From: Rattus norvegicus
Lineage: Eukaryota > Chordata > Mammalia > Rodentia > Muridae
Reading direction: 5' to 3'
DNA length: 64,000 bases
Assembly (NCBI RefSeq): GCF_036323735.1
Contig: NC_086024.1
Coordinates: 62,706,924 to 62,770,923, forward strand
Part shown: piece after piece, positions 22,354-33,364 of the stretch
Layout: each line of letters starts with the position of its first letter
How positions within the stretch are numbered: the first letter of the stretch is position 1
Made by a program: the position numbers and the translations under genes
Notes under the pieces: generated by a model
What the model saw: only the letters and a program-made list of their open reading frames with translations
What the model was told of the DNA's origin: nothing
Databases searched by the model: none

Positions 22354-22578
22354 ATTTTTTTTAATTTCACTTTATATGCATAGGTGTCTTGCTTGCGTGT
22401 ATATCTGTGAGCCATATGTGTACATTGCCCACAGAGGCCAGAAGAGGGTGTTGGATCCCCTGGCACTGAAGTTACACCGTTAGCTGTAAGCCACTGTGTG
22501 GATGCTGGGAATCAAGCCCAGGTCCTCTAGAATAGTAGCAAGTATTCTTAAGAGCTGAGCCATCTCTCTAGCCCATGT
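22354..22578 (-). repeat. B2 SINE, minus strand
   Basis: Tail end on the left, then 'cccacagaggccagaagagg', 'atcaagcccaggtcctctag' and the head 'gagctgagccatctctctag'. Flanked by 13-bp repeats with one mismatch, 'ttttcctggttct' (22341-22353) and 'ttttcctagttct' (22579-22591). Confidence 0.9.
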
Positions 22579-22591
22579 TTTTCCTAGTTCT

Positions 22592-23850
22592 TAATTAATG
22601 TCCATCTTTAAGAGCATTATTGAAATATTTATATTCTATTCAGGGCAGTCTCATTGGTATTCTTGTAGAGCACCAGATTTAAAAAGAACAGAGCAGCTGA
22701 GCTCTCATATCACTGGTCTCAAACCTAAAAATCCTGGGACTCTGCTAAGAACATTTTTAACTTGAAGGATGTTGAAGCGATCTATTTCTGTTCACCATTA
22801 AGGGATGTGTGGGATTTGGCATTAAGACCTCTATTATTAAAATCTTCCTCCTTGTGGTGGTATTACGTGGTATGCCTGTGATTCTCTGACCTTTGGGTAG
22901 AGCACAGGCCACGCTAAAACCTGGCAAATGAATGAAATTAGTTTCAAAGACACGGAGTTAAACGGAATCCAAGTGGCAAAGACGTAATCAAGGGCCAAAA
23001 CAAAAGTCAATTGCTGTGTCCGGCTGGCAGACTCTAATAAATGAGTGAGTTCATGCAAGCTGGACAAAAGCCAGGAGATAAGGAAGTAGCAGCCAGGGCT
23101 ACAAGAAGACTATCCACCTTTAATTCTGCTAAAGAACGTCTTGGTTACTGGGGCAGGAAAGGAACTGTACAGGCACTGTCTGTCCTAGGATATGACAACC
23201 TTTGTACTTGACGGGAATAGCCATTGTCTGAGTGAACTTTGTATTTCTCTCATCTGTAGTACATGGTCATTCACGCGCCTATGATGGCAACTTCAAGGGA
23301 ATGCTCTCTCCTGGATTGCAAGCCCATCTGTGAATCTCCCCGAGGAAACACAAGCTGCACCCTGTCTAAATACTGACTTCTTGGTGTTTTCCTGTGACTT
23401 AATACGACGACTAAGCCTCATCTGTTTAATAGGCCAGAGGAGGATTTTCACAAAGTGTCAATGGGAATGTAGGTCATGTCATCCCTGTTTCCCGGTGACT
23501 CAGTTATTTGACATTTACTTAATGCCCTTCAAATGACAATAGTTGTGCCAGCTACTGGCTGAAGGGGACTTTTCCAGCCACACTTAAATAGATTGTTTAT
23601 CTTCATTAGCTCTTTGTTAGGACTCACTCTGAGCAAATGTGGAAGTTTCTATTCATTTCATGTTATAGTTCTATCCTTGTTCTGTGTAGTTCTAATGCCT
23701 ACTCAATTATCTAGTCTTTGTTTCCTTTGATATTTAAACTTTTAATTTATGCTACTATGTTTTAATACGTCAGTAAAGAATGCATTAGTTTTTTTTATTT
23801 AAGTGCAGTTTCTATGTTCTCTGTGTTTAGTTTAGAGCTACTGTATAATT
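22592..23850. other. Unique noncoding DNA
   Basis: No repeat family recognised. The part around 22900-23200 has mixed composition and no repeats, and could hold conserved noncoding sequence. None of the 60-76-codon frames shows a domain. Confidence 0.45.
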
Positions 23851-23865
23851 GCAGCTCAATTTTTT

Positions 23866-23961
23866 TGGGGGGGGGTTCTTTTTTTTCGGAGCTGGGGATT
23901 GAACCCAGGGCCTTGCGCTTCCTAGGCAAGCGCTGTACCACTGAGCTAAATCCCCAACCCC
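23866..23961 (-). repeat. ID SINE (BC1-derived), minus strand
   Basis: The reverse complement is a near-consensus rat ID element: 'ggggttggggatttagctca', then 'gtggtacagcgcttgcctag', then 'ccctgggttcaatccccagc', ending in an A-rich 'ccgaaaaaaaagaacc' tail. The A-box and B-box of its tRNA-Ala-like pol III promoter are intact to the eye. It is flanked by 'gcagctca' plus T-run repeats (from 23851 and from 23962). Low divergence means a recent insertion. High ID copy number is a rat hallmark. Confidence 0.95.
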
Positions 23962-24024
23962 GCAGCTCATTTTTGATGTACATTTTATTTTAAGATTTAT
24001 TAGTAAATCTGTTAGGAAGGTTTG

Positions 24025-24368
24025 GGTAGTTTGAATGAAAATGGCCCTATAGGCTCATAGGGACTAGCACTACCAGGAGGTGTGGCCTTGTTGGAGGAAG
24101 TGTGTTACTGGGGTGGGCTTTGAAGTCTCAGAAGTTCAACCCAGGCCTAGTGTGTCTCATGCTCTTCCTGCTGCCTGTGGATCCAAATGTAGAACTCTTA
24201 GCTAACTCTGTAGCACCATGTCTGCCTACATTCAACCCTGTTTCCCATCATGACAATAGTGGACTAAATCTTTGAACTATAAGACATCCCCAATTAAATG
24301 TTTTCCTTTATAAGAATTTTGGTGGCTAGGGTATCTCTTCATGGCAATAGAAAGCCTACCTAAGAAGC
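24025..24368. repeat. URR1-like rodent repeat (nonautonomous DNA transposon or MaLR)
   Basis: Characteristic phrases 'gtttgaatgaaaatggccct', 'aggaggtgtggccttgttgg', 'aggaagtgtgttactggggt', 'ccccaattaaatgttttcct' and 'ggcaatagaaagcctaccta' occur in the order of a common rodent interspersed repeat. I recall it as URR1, but family assignment from memory is uncertain. Confidence 0.5.
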
Positions 24369-24840
24369 TTCATATTGAATCTAGGTGCCCTTGTGAACAA
24401 AGGTTGATGATAATTTCCTTTGCTTGAAACACAGGAAACTCTCAGGAATGGCCCTTGAGCCTAAAGATGGAGAAGATAGCAATTTCTCTCTATAGTATTT
24501 ACTGTTCATAAATGCATGAGGTTCTGAGAATCAACCTCCCCCGACCTTTCATATGCTAGGTAAACACTCTGCAGCTGAGTTACATCCCACAACTTTGTTT
24601 ATAATTTTTTTTGCATACTTAACAGCATCTATATTGAGTGAAAGTTTGTTTATTTATTATATGAGATGACTGAACCCAGAGCTTTATACTCCCAGTCCCC
24701 ATTGAGGGGTGTCCAATCTTTTCACATTGTGGCATGACATTGTCATCTACAAATGCATTGATTAGGTCCCATCATAGCTATCCCTAAGCCTCAGAGTGAA
24801 CAGCCTGATTGAATGAAATATGTCCTATCAGTGCACACTT

Positions 24841-24894
<54 letters not shown>

Positions 24895-25864
24895 AGTCAC
24901 TGATGGCAGAGGTTTCTACTAAAAGCATAAGTGAGGGTTAATAGGGTTCTATGTCTGACTATACGGATTTCAACCTTTTAAAAGACACTTGGTCTCCCAT
25001 GCTAGAAGCCACCTACTATTAAGGGTGCATAAGGTTCAACAAACTTTAAAGAGAAAATATATTTTCAGAACTTGGGGAGGAGGGGATTAATTACAAAGTG
25101 CCCTGAGACTGAGGTCTAAAGCCAAAACCGTCAATAGTGTCTTAGAGAATTCTTCTATGTTCTATTTGCAATATATTTACACTCTTAACTAAGAACATAC
25201 ATAAGTAAAAGAAATATTATATTCTGTGAAGTTTGAATTCCATGGCATGTCATCAAACACATGGCGCCTCTACAACAAACAGCCCATCGATTATTTCTTG
25301 TGAGCTTATTATCCAGAAAGTGCTTCTGACTGTGCACTGCTCTTCTGACTTCCCTCCCTTCAGAGGCTCTATATTTACTCTTGTCTTGACCTCAGACATT
25401 GCCCCTCTATCCCCTAATAGTTGTCTGAGATCCCCTTACAAGTTTTAGCCTTTCCTAGCTACATACCAGAAAGAAGACCTCTCAGTTCTGTCTACAACTT
25501 TCCCACTGACCTGATTCTATCAGAGCAATTTTCTAAATCTCTAATGACCATGCTTGTGTTTTTAGCTGGCTTATATCCAGCAGGCATTCTACAGAGGTGA
25601 GAACTTGGTCTTCTGTGTCTCCTAATCCCTTATCCTAGTACACAGGAACGAATGCTTCAAAAACATAGGCTGAGCAAGTGTGTACGTATTTCATAAACAC
25701 TGATTCATCTTATCTTCTAAATAACTACATGAAAACATGGCAAGAAACAAATTCAAAACATTACGACGTTAGCCTGACATACTGTGACCGATCGATCATC
25801 CAGGCTGCACAAAGTCAAAGCTGTAGCCTTCGTGTCTATGAGTTTTTGTTTAGTGTCCCTTGAA
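24369..25864. other. Unique DNA with (TA)n array
   Basis: Unique AT-rich sequence interrupted by a long TA array at 24844-24892. No gene recognised. Confidence 0.5.
24844..24892. repeat. (TA)n microsatellite
   Basis: Uninterrupted AT/TA dinucleotide run of about 49 bp. Confidence 0.95.
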
Positions 25865-26165
25865 CTGTGTGTTAGGGTTCTCTCACTGTGAAAAACACTG
25901 GAGATAATGACTTAAGGAGAAAAGTTTATACAGGCTCATGATTTCAGAGTTTCGGTCTGTTGCTTTGGGCCTGTGACGTTACAGTGTATCAGGTTGAAGG
26001 TTTCTGTTCGCCTAAGTTTGGCAGCAATCAGAGAAAGATGAACCACTTTAAGGGCAAACTGCCAATGTCCTACATCTGTAAGGTAGACCTCACATCCCAA
26101 AGGCTCTCCTCCTAACAGTGTCATGGGCCGCTGACCATACTTTTAACAGGAGCCATTGAGAGAAC
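25865..26165. repeat. Possible old interspersed repeat, class unresolved
   Basis: Begins 'gtgttagggttctctcactg' and continues 'gacttaaggagaaaagttta', 'caggctcatgatttcagagt' and 'tcctaacagtgtcatgggcc'. It resembles in layout the segment at 9490-9890. It probably belongs to an old rodent MaLR or DNA transposon family, which I cannot name. Confidence 0.35.
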
Positions 26166-26995
26166 ATTTCCAACCCTGAGAAAACTAATTTCATTCAAAG
26201 TTGCTGCCATTTTCTCAGCACCCAAAGCTCACTCCAGTCTCCATTTCTTTGAGGAAACCCACGCAAGCAGTTGGTTTCCCCTATCACTAATCCTCCAGAC
26301 TTAATCCCCTCTCCACTTCTGTCTACTACAGTCATGCTTCTTGACAACGCAGACATTTCTTATCAATGCCACCCCTTTGTTCTTCAAGTTAATCTCTCTG
26401 TTATCAGTGACTTCCTCCCTCCTGAACACGTGATGACTGGAAAGGGTTAATATTTAATTCTTCTGTGGAAATCAGTGACTTACCCACATTTCAACAAAAC
26501 TTGATCTTCTTAGCTTTCCATAATGCTGCCCAAGAAGGCTTCTGCCTTCTGCCTTCCCACTCCCTTCCATTACTGTCTCACTGAGACCAACACAGACTTC
26601 CTACAACCCTGGTCCTCTTCCAACAACCTGTGTTTGACATGTTTCCTCTCTCTGAATGTATTTAACCACTTGTCTGCTGTATTCACATCTCACATCCTTG
26701 AGGACTCATGCTAAACACATCTTGGGTATAAAGGCTTGATCTAATTTGCCCAACACAGACAGTGCTGACTTGAGTGATAGTCTCTGCTCTAGACTGTGAT
26801 TTATGGAGGAAACAAAAAAATCAACAACAACAAAAAAAAAAAAAAACCATATCTAGCCTCAACCTGAGGATGTTGACAATATGCAGTATTGCCAATCATT
26901 GTTTTATTGTTTTCGTAATTTTTGTTTCACTTTTGAATCTGACATGCCAAAGACTTACTTGCCTTTATAATGCATGAACTATTATTCAGAAGCTA
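26166..26995. other. Unique noncoding DNA
   Basis: Includes an A-rich run at 26811-26847. No gene or repeat family recognised. Confidence 0.45.
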
Positions 26996-26999
26996 TTGA

Positions 27000-27440
27000 A
27001 GGAAGTGAAGGGCTCTCTCACTGCGCTGGCCCTACCCCAGCATGGCAAAAATGATGACAGGTCTTGTCTACCCCCCTTTCCTCTCCCTTGTTAAACCATT
27101 AGATTATATTCCTAAAGCTAGCCCCTAAGGTCTATTCCCTTAGTTGGCTACTGACCCATTCCTGAGACTGATCACCAAGGTCCACTATCAAAACACCAAG
27201 GTCCAGCTATCAAAATTCATTATTGGCTAACATTTTCAATCAGGACTTACCAAGTCACCCTAGTGTGGACTTCCTTAAAACCCACTCCTGCAGAAACCCA
27301 TGCTGCTTTCTGCCTTTGTCCAATCTAAAGGCAGCTCCCCCAATTCTGAATTGTCCTCCAGGGCAGTAAATCCTCTTTGTTCTGAGAACTTAGTGTCTGA
27401 GTGAGTTAGTGTCTGGGTGTGTTCTGCAAAGACTCTGAGG
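27000..27440 (+). repeat. Probable solo LTR of an endogenous retrovirus
   Basis: The stretch has the layout of a rodent ERV LTR: 'caccaaggtccagctatcaa' repeated imperfectly, 'gtgtggacttccttaaaacc', 'cagaaacccatgctgctttc', a degenerate poly(A) signal 'cagtaaatcctctttgttct', and an R-U5-like end 'gagaacttagtgtctgagtg' followed by 'gtgtctgggtgtgttctgc'. No gag, pol or env reading frame is attached. Exact ends and family are unresolved. Confidence 0.6.
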
Positions 27441-28080
27441 CCCCTTACTGGAAGAATACATCAAAGAGAGACATTTCCGCCCCCCCCCAACATGGTTGTA
27501 ATCAATGCAACAAGCAACTATTGTACCATAAATGCATTAAAGTGTCAGTGGTTACACATAGCGCTGACTAACTCTGGAAGAGAGGTGGATTCCCTTCCCT
27601 GCATCAGACTTGTCTCCAGACAGCTTCAGAGCAGTGGTCTGGCACCAAGGAGGGTGCAGAGAAAGATAAATGAGGCAGTCTGCAACCCAGTAAGAAAGAC
27701 ATTATTTTCCAAAGGAATGAGCATGACTTTGTTTGGGTCCACATGGTGATGAGAACTCATTTGCCTTTCGTTCTTACTTGGTCTGTATTTTCAGGTAACA
27801 CAGAATTGCCTCTTATCACTGATCCCTTTGTTTTGCCCTGAGCTTTCTTCTTAAGGCCTATTTCAGGAAGTTTAGAATTTGAAGAACAAAACCCACGCTC
27901 ATAAATTCAGTGGTGACTTAAATATATGCTTTCATGCTTTTAAGTCTTGTTGTAAAAAAAACAAAAATTAATGAATAACCCTCCAGCCTTGAGCCTTCTG
28001 GAGAAATAACTTTTTAATCACCCTATTTTACAGATCTCTAATATTTAGATATATATTTTTCTTCTTAAGCAGGAATTCCT
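27441..28080. other. Unique noncoding DNA
   Basis: A C-run (27479-27488) and an A-run (27953-27966) are present. The 110-codon frame 27417-27749 starts in the LTR end and has no recognisable domain. Confidence 0.45.
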
Positions 28081-28089
28081 AGAGAGCCA

Positions 28090-28440
28090 GGGTAGTTCTA
28101 ACCAGCTGATCAGCTCAGGGGACACAGTGCTTGCAAATACAAAGAAAGGTAGAATTCTTTCCTTGTGTGCTGTGAAGAATTACTTTGCCTTCCCTTTGTC
28201 CGAGTTTCCATGGAAACTCCTCTCCTGGAAATGAGCAGTTCATCAGAGCCCTCATCCTGAATGTAAGCAGAACGCAGGGCTGATGCTGTGATCTATTTTA
28301 GTGCAGCCACGGCTTGCAGAAATCCAGGAATAATTATTATATTCATAAGGAGGTCAGGCAACATGAAAATGAGCATAATGGGGAGACAATGGCCTGGGAG
28401 GCAGCTTTAATCTTCCTGTTGCCTTTGTGTAGATGTAATG
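28090..28440. promoter_or_regulatory. Candidate conserved noncoding element with X-box-like palindrome
   Basis: The block is free of repeats. It contains an 18-bp perfect palindrome 'gagtttccatggaaactc' (28202-28219), which matches the inverted-repeat form bound by RFX factors (GTNNCCATGGNAAC type), and AT-rich words such as 'aataattattat' (28330-28341). No reading frame of interest crosses it. The call is by pattern only. Confidence 0.35.
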
Positions 28441-29080
28441 GGGTAAGATGTGCTTCTTACTCGTATCCGAAACAATGAGCTGCAGGCAGCAGAGAAACCC
28501 ACAGATATCAAATCAGTCTGTACCTGCTCGAGCCTATCAACATCATGACAGTGGAAGAAATTGTTTCAAAATAACTGGAATGGACACAGAAATCGGTTTG
28601 CCGTCTACTGGAAAACAACTTAGGAGAAAATCCCACTTTAAAAGGAGATACAAGAGTAGGGATTACATTTACAGTTCAGAAAGGTTTGGTTAAGAAACCC
28701 CATGATGTATATAGACTGGAATCACGAAGCAAGACTTCCCATCTTCCCAGGTGAGAAATGTTACAAGATGGTGCCATGTCAGTAGCACTGTGCAATAAAT
28801 ACAAGGTTAGAAATCCCCAAAGACTCTCAGGGGAATAGCATTAGAAATGGTGGGGAGGAAGGAAAGCAGTATTTATTAACAGTGTAGTGTATGCCATATA
28901 TGGACCACCAGTCACCAGTACCCAAAGATATGCGGGGTAGGTTATTATACTGAGATGCACTGAGAGTTTCTCCTTCAAGGGGTTCTTTGGCATTGACTGT
29001 CCCATCGTAATGATGCTTGTCTAAATGTTTAGGATTTTGCCTGTCTCAGACATGTACTTCCTGATTAAGGTCCCCACAAA
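28441..29080. other. Unique noncoding DNA
   Basis: No repeat or exon recognised. An 81-codon frame (28448-28693) lacks any domain. Confidence 0.45.
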
Positions 29081-29083
29081 GCT

Positions 29084-29134
29084 GGCTGGAGAGATGGCTC
29101 AACAGTTAAGAGCACTAGGCCATCTCTCTAGCCC
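29084..29134. repeat. Fold-back B2 head (inverted repeat)
   Basis: A B2 5' head in sense orientation ('ggctggagagatggctc', 29084-29100) is followed after 17 nt by the reverse complement of the same head ('ggccatctctctagccc', 29118-29134). No B2 body is present. The two arms could form a hairpin. Confidence 0.8.
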
Positions 29135-29179
29135 AAATACATTTATTCTAAATAAGATAAAAATATTAAATACTCTAAG

Positions 29180-29330
29180 ACAACCAAGATGACACATACA
29201 TTTGATCTCAGCATGTAAGAGGCAAAGGTAGATGGATCATTGTGAGTTCTAGACCAGCCTGTTTTACATAGGGTATTCCAGTCAGGAATATACAGTGAGA
29301 TCCTGTCTCAAACAAAACAAAAAAATTAAA
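29180..29330 (+). repeat. B1 SINE, diverged
   Basis: Sense B1 order: 'catttgatctcagcatgtaa', 'gaggcaaaggtagatggatc', 'agttctagaccagcctgttt', 'gagatcctgtctcaaacaaa' and an A-rich tail. Confidence 0.8.
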
Positions 29331-29394
29331 AGTTAAGTAATCACTAATACTTAAAACTAAATACGATTTTAACTCAATACATAACAGATTTCTT

Positions 29395-29475
29395 AGCCTG
29401 GTGCTATATATAGCTCAGTGGTAGAGCAGAGGCTTAGCATAGAGAGCCTGACTAAATAATCAGCAACCGAAACAG
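29395..29475 (+). repeat. ID-like / B4 fragment
   Basis: 'tatatagctcagtggtagag' matches the A-box side of ID and B4 elements, followed by 'ggcttagcatagagagcctg'. The B-box side is degraded. Confidence 0.55.
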
Positions 29476-29940
29476 AAAAAGCAGATACACACTAGCATTG
29501 AATATCCATCCTGGTGTCTGTGTATCACTGGAGTTCTCTATAAGATCACAGCTGTTTCAAATTTCTTCTGTCCTATGTCAGTCAGGTTCTAGCTATGGAA
29601 ATTCTATTAGTTTATAAAATTGTTCAGCTCCATTTGGTTTTTCCTTCTTCCTCTCTGAATTCAATGCTAGTATTGAATGCATTTTTCCAGGAGTCTCATT
29701 TCAGTAGAATTCTGTTGGTTTCTATTGTAATGACATCACTGTAAGGTAGAAGGAGTCACTCTTCCTCCTGAACAAAGAACTGGAAGAGGGGGTGGAAGGG
29801 AAGGGATCACTCTGACACGATCTCCACTCTCTCAACTCTCTGGAAATACAAGTCTTCATAATCTTTAGTAAGTCGTTAAGCCACTTTTACTTAACCAGAA
29901 CGATGAGTTTGAAACTGTAGAGGCAACTTATTCACACCAC
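29476..29940. other. Unique noncoding DNA
   Basis: Nothing recognised. Confidence 0.4.
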
Positions 29941-29944
29941 TCAT

Positions 29945-30315
29945 CTGCTGTGGACTTCCTTTGTAAACTTGTATGCTTTGTAAGCTTGGCAAACCCTCAT
30001 GGCAAGAATGTGGACAGCCCCCTGCCTCAGTATTTCCAACAGCCAGGCCCCTCCCCTAGTCCTAACTGTCATAATGCCCTTTCTACCCTCTGTAACTTGA
30101 AATTCTACCAATCCTCACCCAGGAAATCTGTGCCGTGGAAAGCTCTGCCCCCTAAGTAATCTTATATAAGCCTTGCCCTTTGTCCAATTCCCTACTGTCC
30201 ACCCCTTCCTGGGAACAGAGGCAGCCACTCCTGGATTTGTCCATCCACACCCTGGACCCTCCAATAAATCTCTATGAGATTTGCTGCTTAGTGTTACTCT
30301 CATCAAAAGAAGCAA
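29945..30315 (+). repeat. Probable solo LTR of an endogenous retrovirus
   Basis: Has the signals of an LTR in order. A TATA-like 'cttatataagccttgccc' lies at about 30160-30177, and a poly(A) signal AATAAA at 30263-30268 is followed by 'tctctatgagatttgctgct' and 'agtgttactctcatc'. The spacing between TATA and poly(A) signal (about 100 bp) suits a short R region. No retroviral coding region is attached that I can recognise. Family and exact ends are not resolved. Confidence 0.6.
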
Positions 30316-30559
30316 TGAAGAAGAGAAGGGAAGATTAGAAGGAGCCGGGCTGAAGCCCCTGAGCTCCTCAGCTCAGTTGGGCATACCTGTTGTGGTAGGT
30401 ATTTAAAAAGGGTAACCCTTTATCCCGAGATAGCGCTGGCACCCATAGGGGCACTGAGGGGTACTTTTATCTCAGCAGCTCCTCACTGCCCCCCAAGTGC
30501 ACTCAGACCCAGGCAGTCTGCGAGCCGTTCAAACATGGCCACGCTGGTCCCTAGAGTTA

Positions 30560-31045
30560 GTTCCAGCATCAGAAGGCCATATAGAACTAACCATAACTTA
30601 TCTCTGGTTAGTATCTCTCCCGGCGGCTCTCTGCTAACCTCAAACTCTCTGGTTCCAGCTACCCAGTAAAATCAGGGCTCTAGTAGTCCAGCATGAGACT
30701 GGCCTAACACGGCTCTGTGCCATAAACTCTGCCCACACTCCCAACCGCCTCCTGGTATAAACTTCCAACTCCCCGGTGAAATCATGACTCAGTCAGCTGT
30801 AATTTATCAATCAGATTTATATTTTAAATTCTCAATCCACAATGCATCCACACAATAAACTCACAACCAATTGATAAAGATATAAACCGCCCACCTAGAT
30901 AAGATAAATTGGCCTATAGAAATCCATCCCTTAAGAACTATACATAACTACCTGTGGCCACTCAAGACCTCCCGGATCTGGGTTGTCCTTCTCCGGCTCC
31001 ATCTTGATTCTATTCCTTTCCCCTTCCTCTCCTGCCTTACAAAAG
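30560..31045. repeat. LTR-like unclassified repeat, left part
   Basis: 'ctcaatccacaatgcatcca', 'caaccaattgataaagatat', 'cacctagataagataaattg' and 'tctccggctccatcttgatt' recall a common rodent LTR-class repeat. It is interrupted at 31046 by an L1 3' UTR and resumes at 31391. Confidence 0.4.
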
Positions 31046-31055
31046 CTTTGTCCCC

Positions 31056-31380
31056 ATAAGAACAGTACCAACCAACCAGAGCTCCCAGGGACTAAACCAG
31101 CATCCAATGAGTACACATGGTCAGACCCATGGCTCCAGCTACATATGTAGCAGAAGATGGCCTTGTTGGGCACCAAGAGGAGAAGCCCCTGGTCCTTCCA
31201 AGGCTTGATTCCCCAGTGTAGGGGAATGTCAGGGCCAGGAGGCAGGAAGAGGTAGGTGGGTGGGTGGGGGAACCCCCTCATAGAAGGGGCAGGGGAGATG
31301 GGATGGGGATTTATGGATCGGAAACCGGGAAGGGGGATAACATTTGAAATGTAAATTTAAAAAAAATCCAAGGAAAAAAA
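31056..31380 (+). mobile_element. 5'-truncated L1 3' UTR insertion
   Basis: The sequence reads 'ccagagctcccagggactaa', 'gctccagctacatatgtagc', 'gaagatggccttgttgggca', a G-rich tract and 'gggggataacatttgaaatg', then an A-rich tail. This matches the 3' UTR at 44265-44744. It is flanked by 10-bp direct repeats 'ctttgtcccc' (31046-31055 and 31381-31390). The antisense 116-codon frame through it is a shadow of the UTR. Confidence 0.85.
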
Positions 31381-31390
31381 CTTTGTCCCC

Positions 31391-31620
31391 GCCTTATTTT
31401 TTACCATCTAATCATGGGCTTTGACCTAACTTGTTCTAGCCCTCATCTGCATACCGACATCAACCTACATATACCCTCCCCTAGAAGCTACAATGCTCTG
31501 CTGAGGAGGCTTCCTGTCAGAACTATATGGTTCTTGGGCTCCTGTGTCTCAGGAAGCCCTTCCATTGGAATACCTTCTCCCTTCAGGGCTGTGTGGTTCC
31601 TGGGCTTCCAGTACACCTTC
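31391..31620. repeat. LTR-like unclassified repeat, right part
   Basis: Continues the repeat split by the L1 at 31056-31380 ('ttaccatctaatcatgggct', 'ttgacctaacttgttctagc'). A phrase 'gtggttcctgggcttcc' (31591-31607) is an imperfect repeat of 'atggttcttgggctcc' near 31527. Confidence 0.4.
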
Positions 31621-32517
31621 CCATCCAAGCAGAAAGGTCAAAAGCCTTGCCTTCTCTTTGTCAACAACAAAGGACAGCTTAAGGGATCTGTCTTTAGAAC
31701 ACAGTTCTTTATCCATGCTTGTGAAACCTGGTTCAAAACATCTTATGCAATATGAGCAACACATCATCCTGAAGACACCAATGTTCGCACGTCCCAGATC
31801 ACTCACACTGTGGGGGTGACAGGGCTGCCTGGCCTTATCACTTTAGGGAGGACGAGTGGTGTGAGGACACAAGGTCTGCCTCTTCTCTCTGTCCTCGTCA
31901 TTTAATTCACTTCCAGTTTTTCTGGGCTCATTCCATATTCCAAGTGTAGTAGGGTGCTGGCTATGTGAGAGTGAGTCAAGCATATGCTCCACCCTCAGGC
32001 TGGGGGCAGGGAGGGTTAGGCAGAGCAATGGACTCAGAAGCAAAGACTCTCCTCCCACAACCCTCCCCAGTCTCTTCACACACAGGCAACAAACAGCTCT
32101 GCTTCTGGGAATTCAAGTAGAAATTACAGGAAGCTTCAGTGATGTATAGACTCTGGCAATCGCTTGCCAACGCCCCCTAATCCATTTCATCCCATACTCT
32201 CCAAATTTATCTAACCCAACCTTGAGCTATAGACACGGATTAAGTAGGATTCTTGGCTCTTGGCTTCTCAGCTCTAGGCAGGAACATTAATAAAAATGAA
32301 GGTTGCCTAATTACCATAAATTTTACTTTTGAAATTCTAGAAACTTCAAAAAGATAACTTTCCCCTTAACACTACCACATCCATGTAATCCATGTATGTC
32401 TTTTGCTGCCCTTTGAATTTCACCTCGCTCTGTATCCAAAACTTACCTGTGTCCTCTACACGGCATGAGTCCAGGAGACACGTAAGAAAAACAGTGGCTG
32501 TTTTGGTTTGTGCATGT

Positions 32518-32566
<49 letters not shown>

Positions 32567-32760
32567 ATCATATTTACTTTAAAAAATGGGCTCTCTAGTC
32601 AGATAAACTTGGAAAAAATGAACCTACTCAATCTACATGTCAGAAAGCCATAAACTGTATTCAAAGTTTCTAGAAATTTTTAATATTAAAATGCAACTAA
32701 TTTTACTTAAAACTTTAGTGGAAAAACTCTGATATCAATACGTTTTAATACTCTAAGAAA
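31621..32760. other. Unique DNA with (TG)n
   Basis: Unique noncoding sequence with a TG array at 32521-32564. No gene recognised. Confidence 0.45.
32521..32564. repeat. (TG)n microsatellite
   Basis: Uninterrupted TG array of about 44 bp. Confidence 0.95.
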
Positions 32761-32770
32761 TTAGTTCTCA

Positions 32771-33356
32771 CCCATTCAGAGCCTGTCCCACATGTGGCCC
32801 ATACATATATAGCCACCAAACTAGATAAGATGGATGAAGCAAAGAAGTGCAGGCTGACAGGAACCGGATGTAGATCTCTCCTGAGAGACACAGCCAGAAT
32901 ACAGCAAATACAAAGGCGAATGCCAGCAGCAAACCACTGAACTGAGAACGGGAACCCCATTGAAGGAATCAGAGAAAGGACTGGAAGAGCTTGAAGGGGC
33001 TCGAGACCCCATATGAACAACAATGCCAAGCAACCAGAGCTTCCAGGGACTAAGCCACTACCCAAAGACTATACATGGACTGACCCTGGGTTCCAACCTC
33101 ATAGGTAGCAATGAATAGCCTAGTAAGGGCACCAGTGGAAGGGGAAGCCCTTGGTCCTATCAAGACTGAACACCTAGTGAACATGGTTGTTGGGGGGAGG
33201 GCAGTAATGGGAGGAGTATGTGGAGGGGAACACCCATAGAGAAGGGGAGGAGGAGGAGCTAGGGGGATGTTGGCCCGGAAACCGGGAAACGGAATAACAA
33301 TTGAAATGTAAATAAGAAATACCCATGTTAGTAAAGATGGAGAAAAAAGGAAAAAA
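32771..33356 (+). mobile_element. 5'-truncated rat L1 3' UTR
   Basis: Begins 'cccattcagagcctgtcccac', the same 3' UTR segment found in both long L1s (from 40901 and 53462). It continues through 'agatggatgaagcaaagaag' and the G-rich tract (33188-33265) to 'ggaaacggaataacaattga' and an A-rich tail. Flanked by 8-bp repeats 'agttctca' (32763-32770 and 33357-33364). Close match to the long copies means it is fairly recent. Confidence 0.95.
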
Positions 33357-33364
33357 AGTTCTCA

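Noticed and set aside
29945..31620. A complete provirus formed by the two LTR-like regions
   Set aside because: The LTR at 29945-30315 and the repeat at 30560-31620 are not copies of each other, and no gag, pol or env similarity lies between them.
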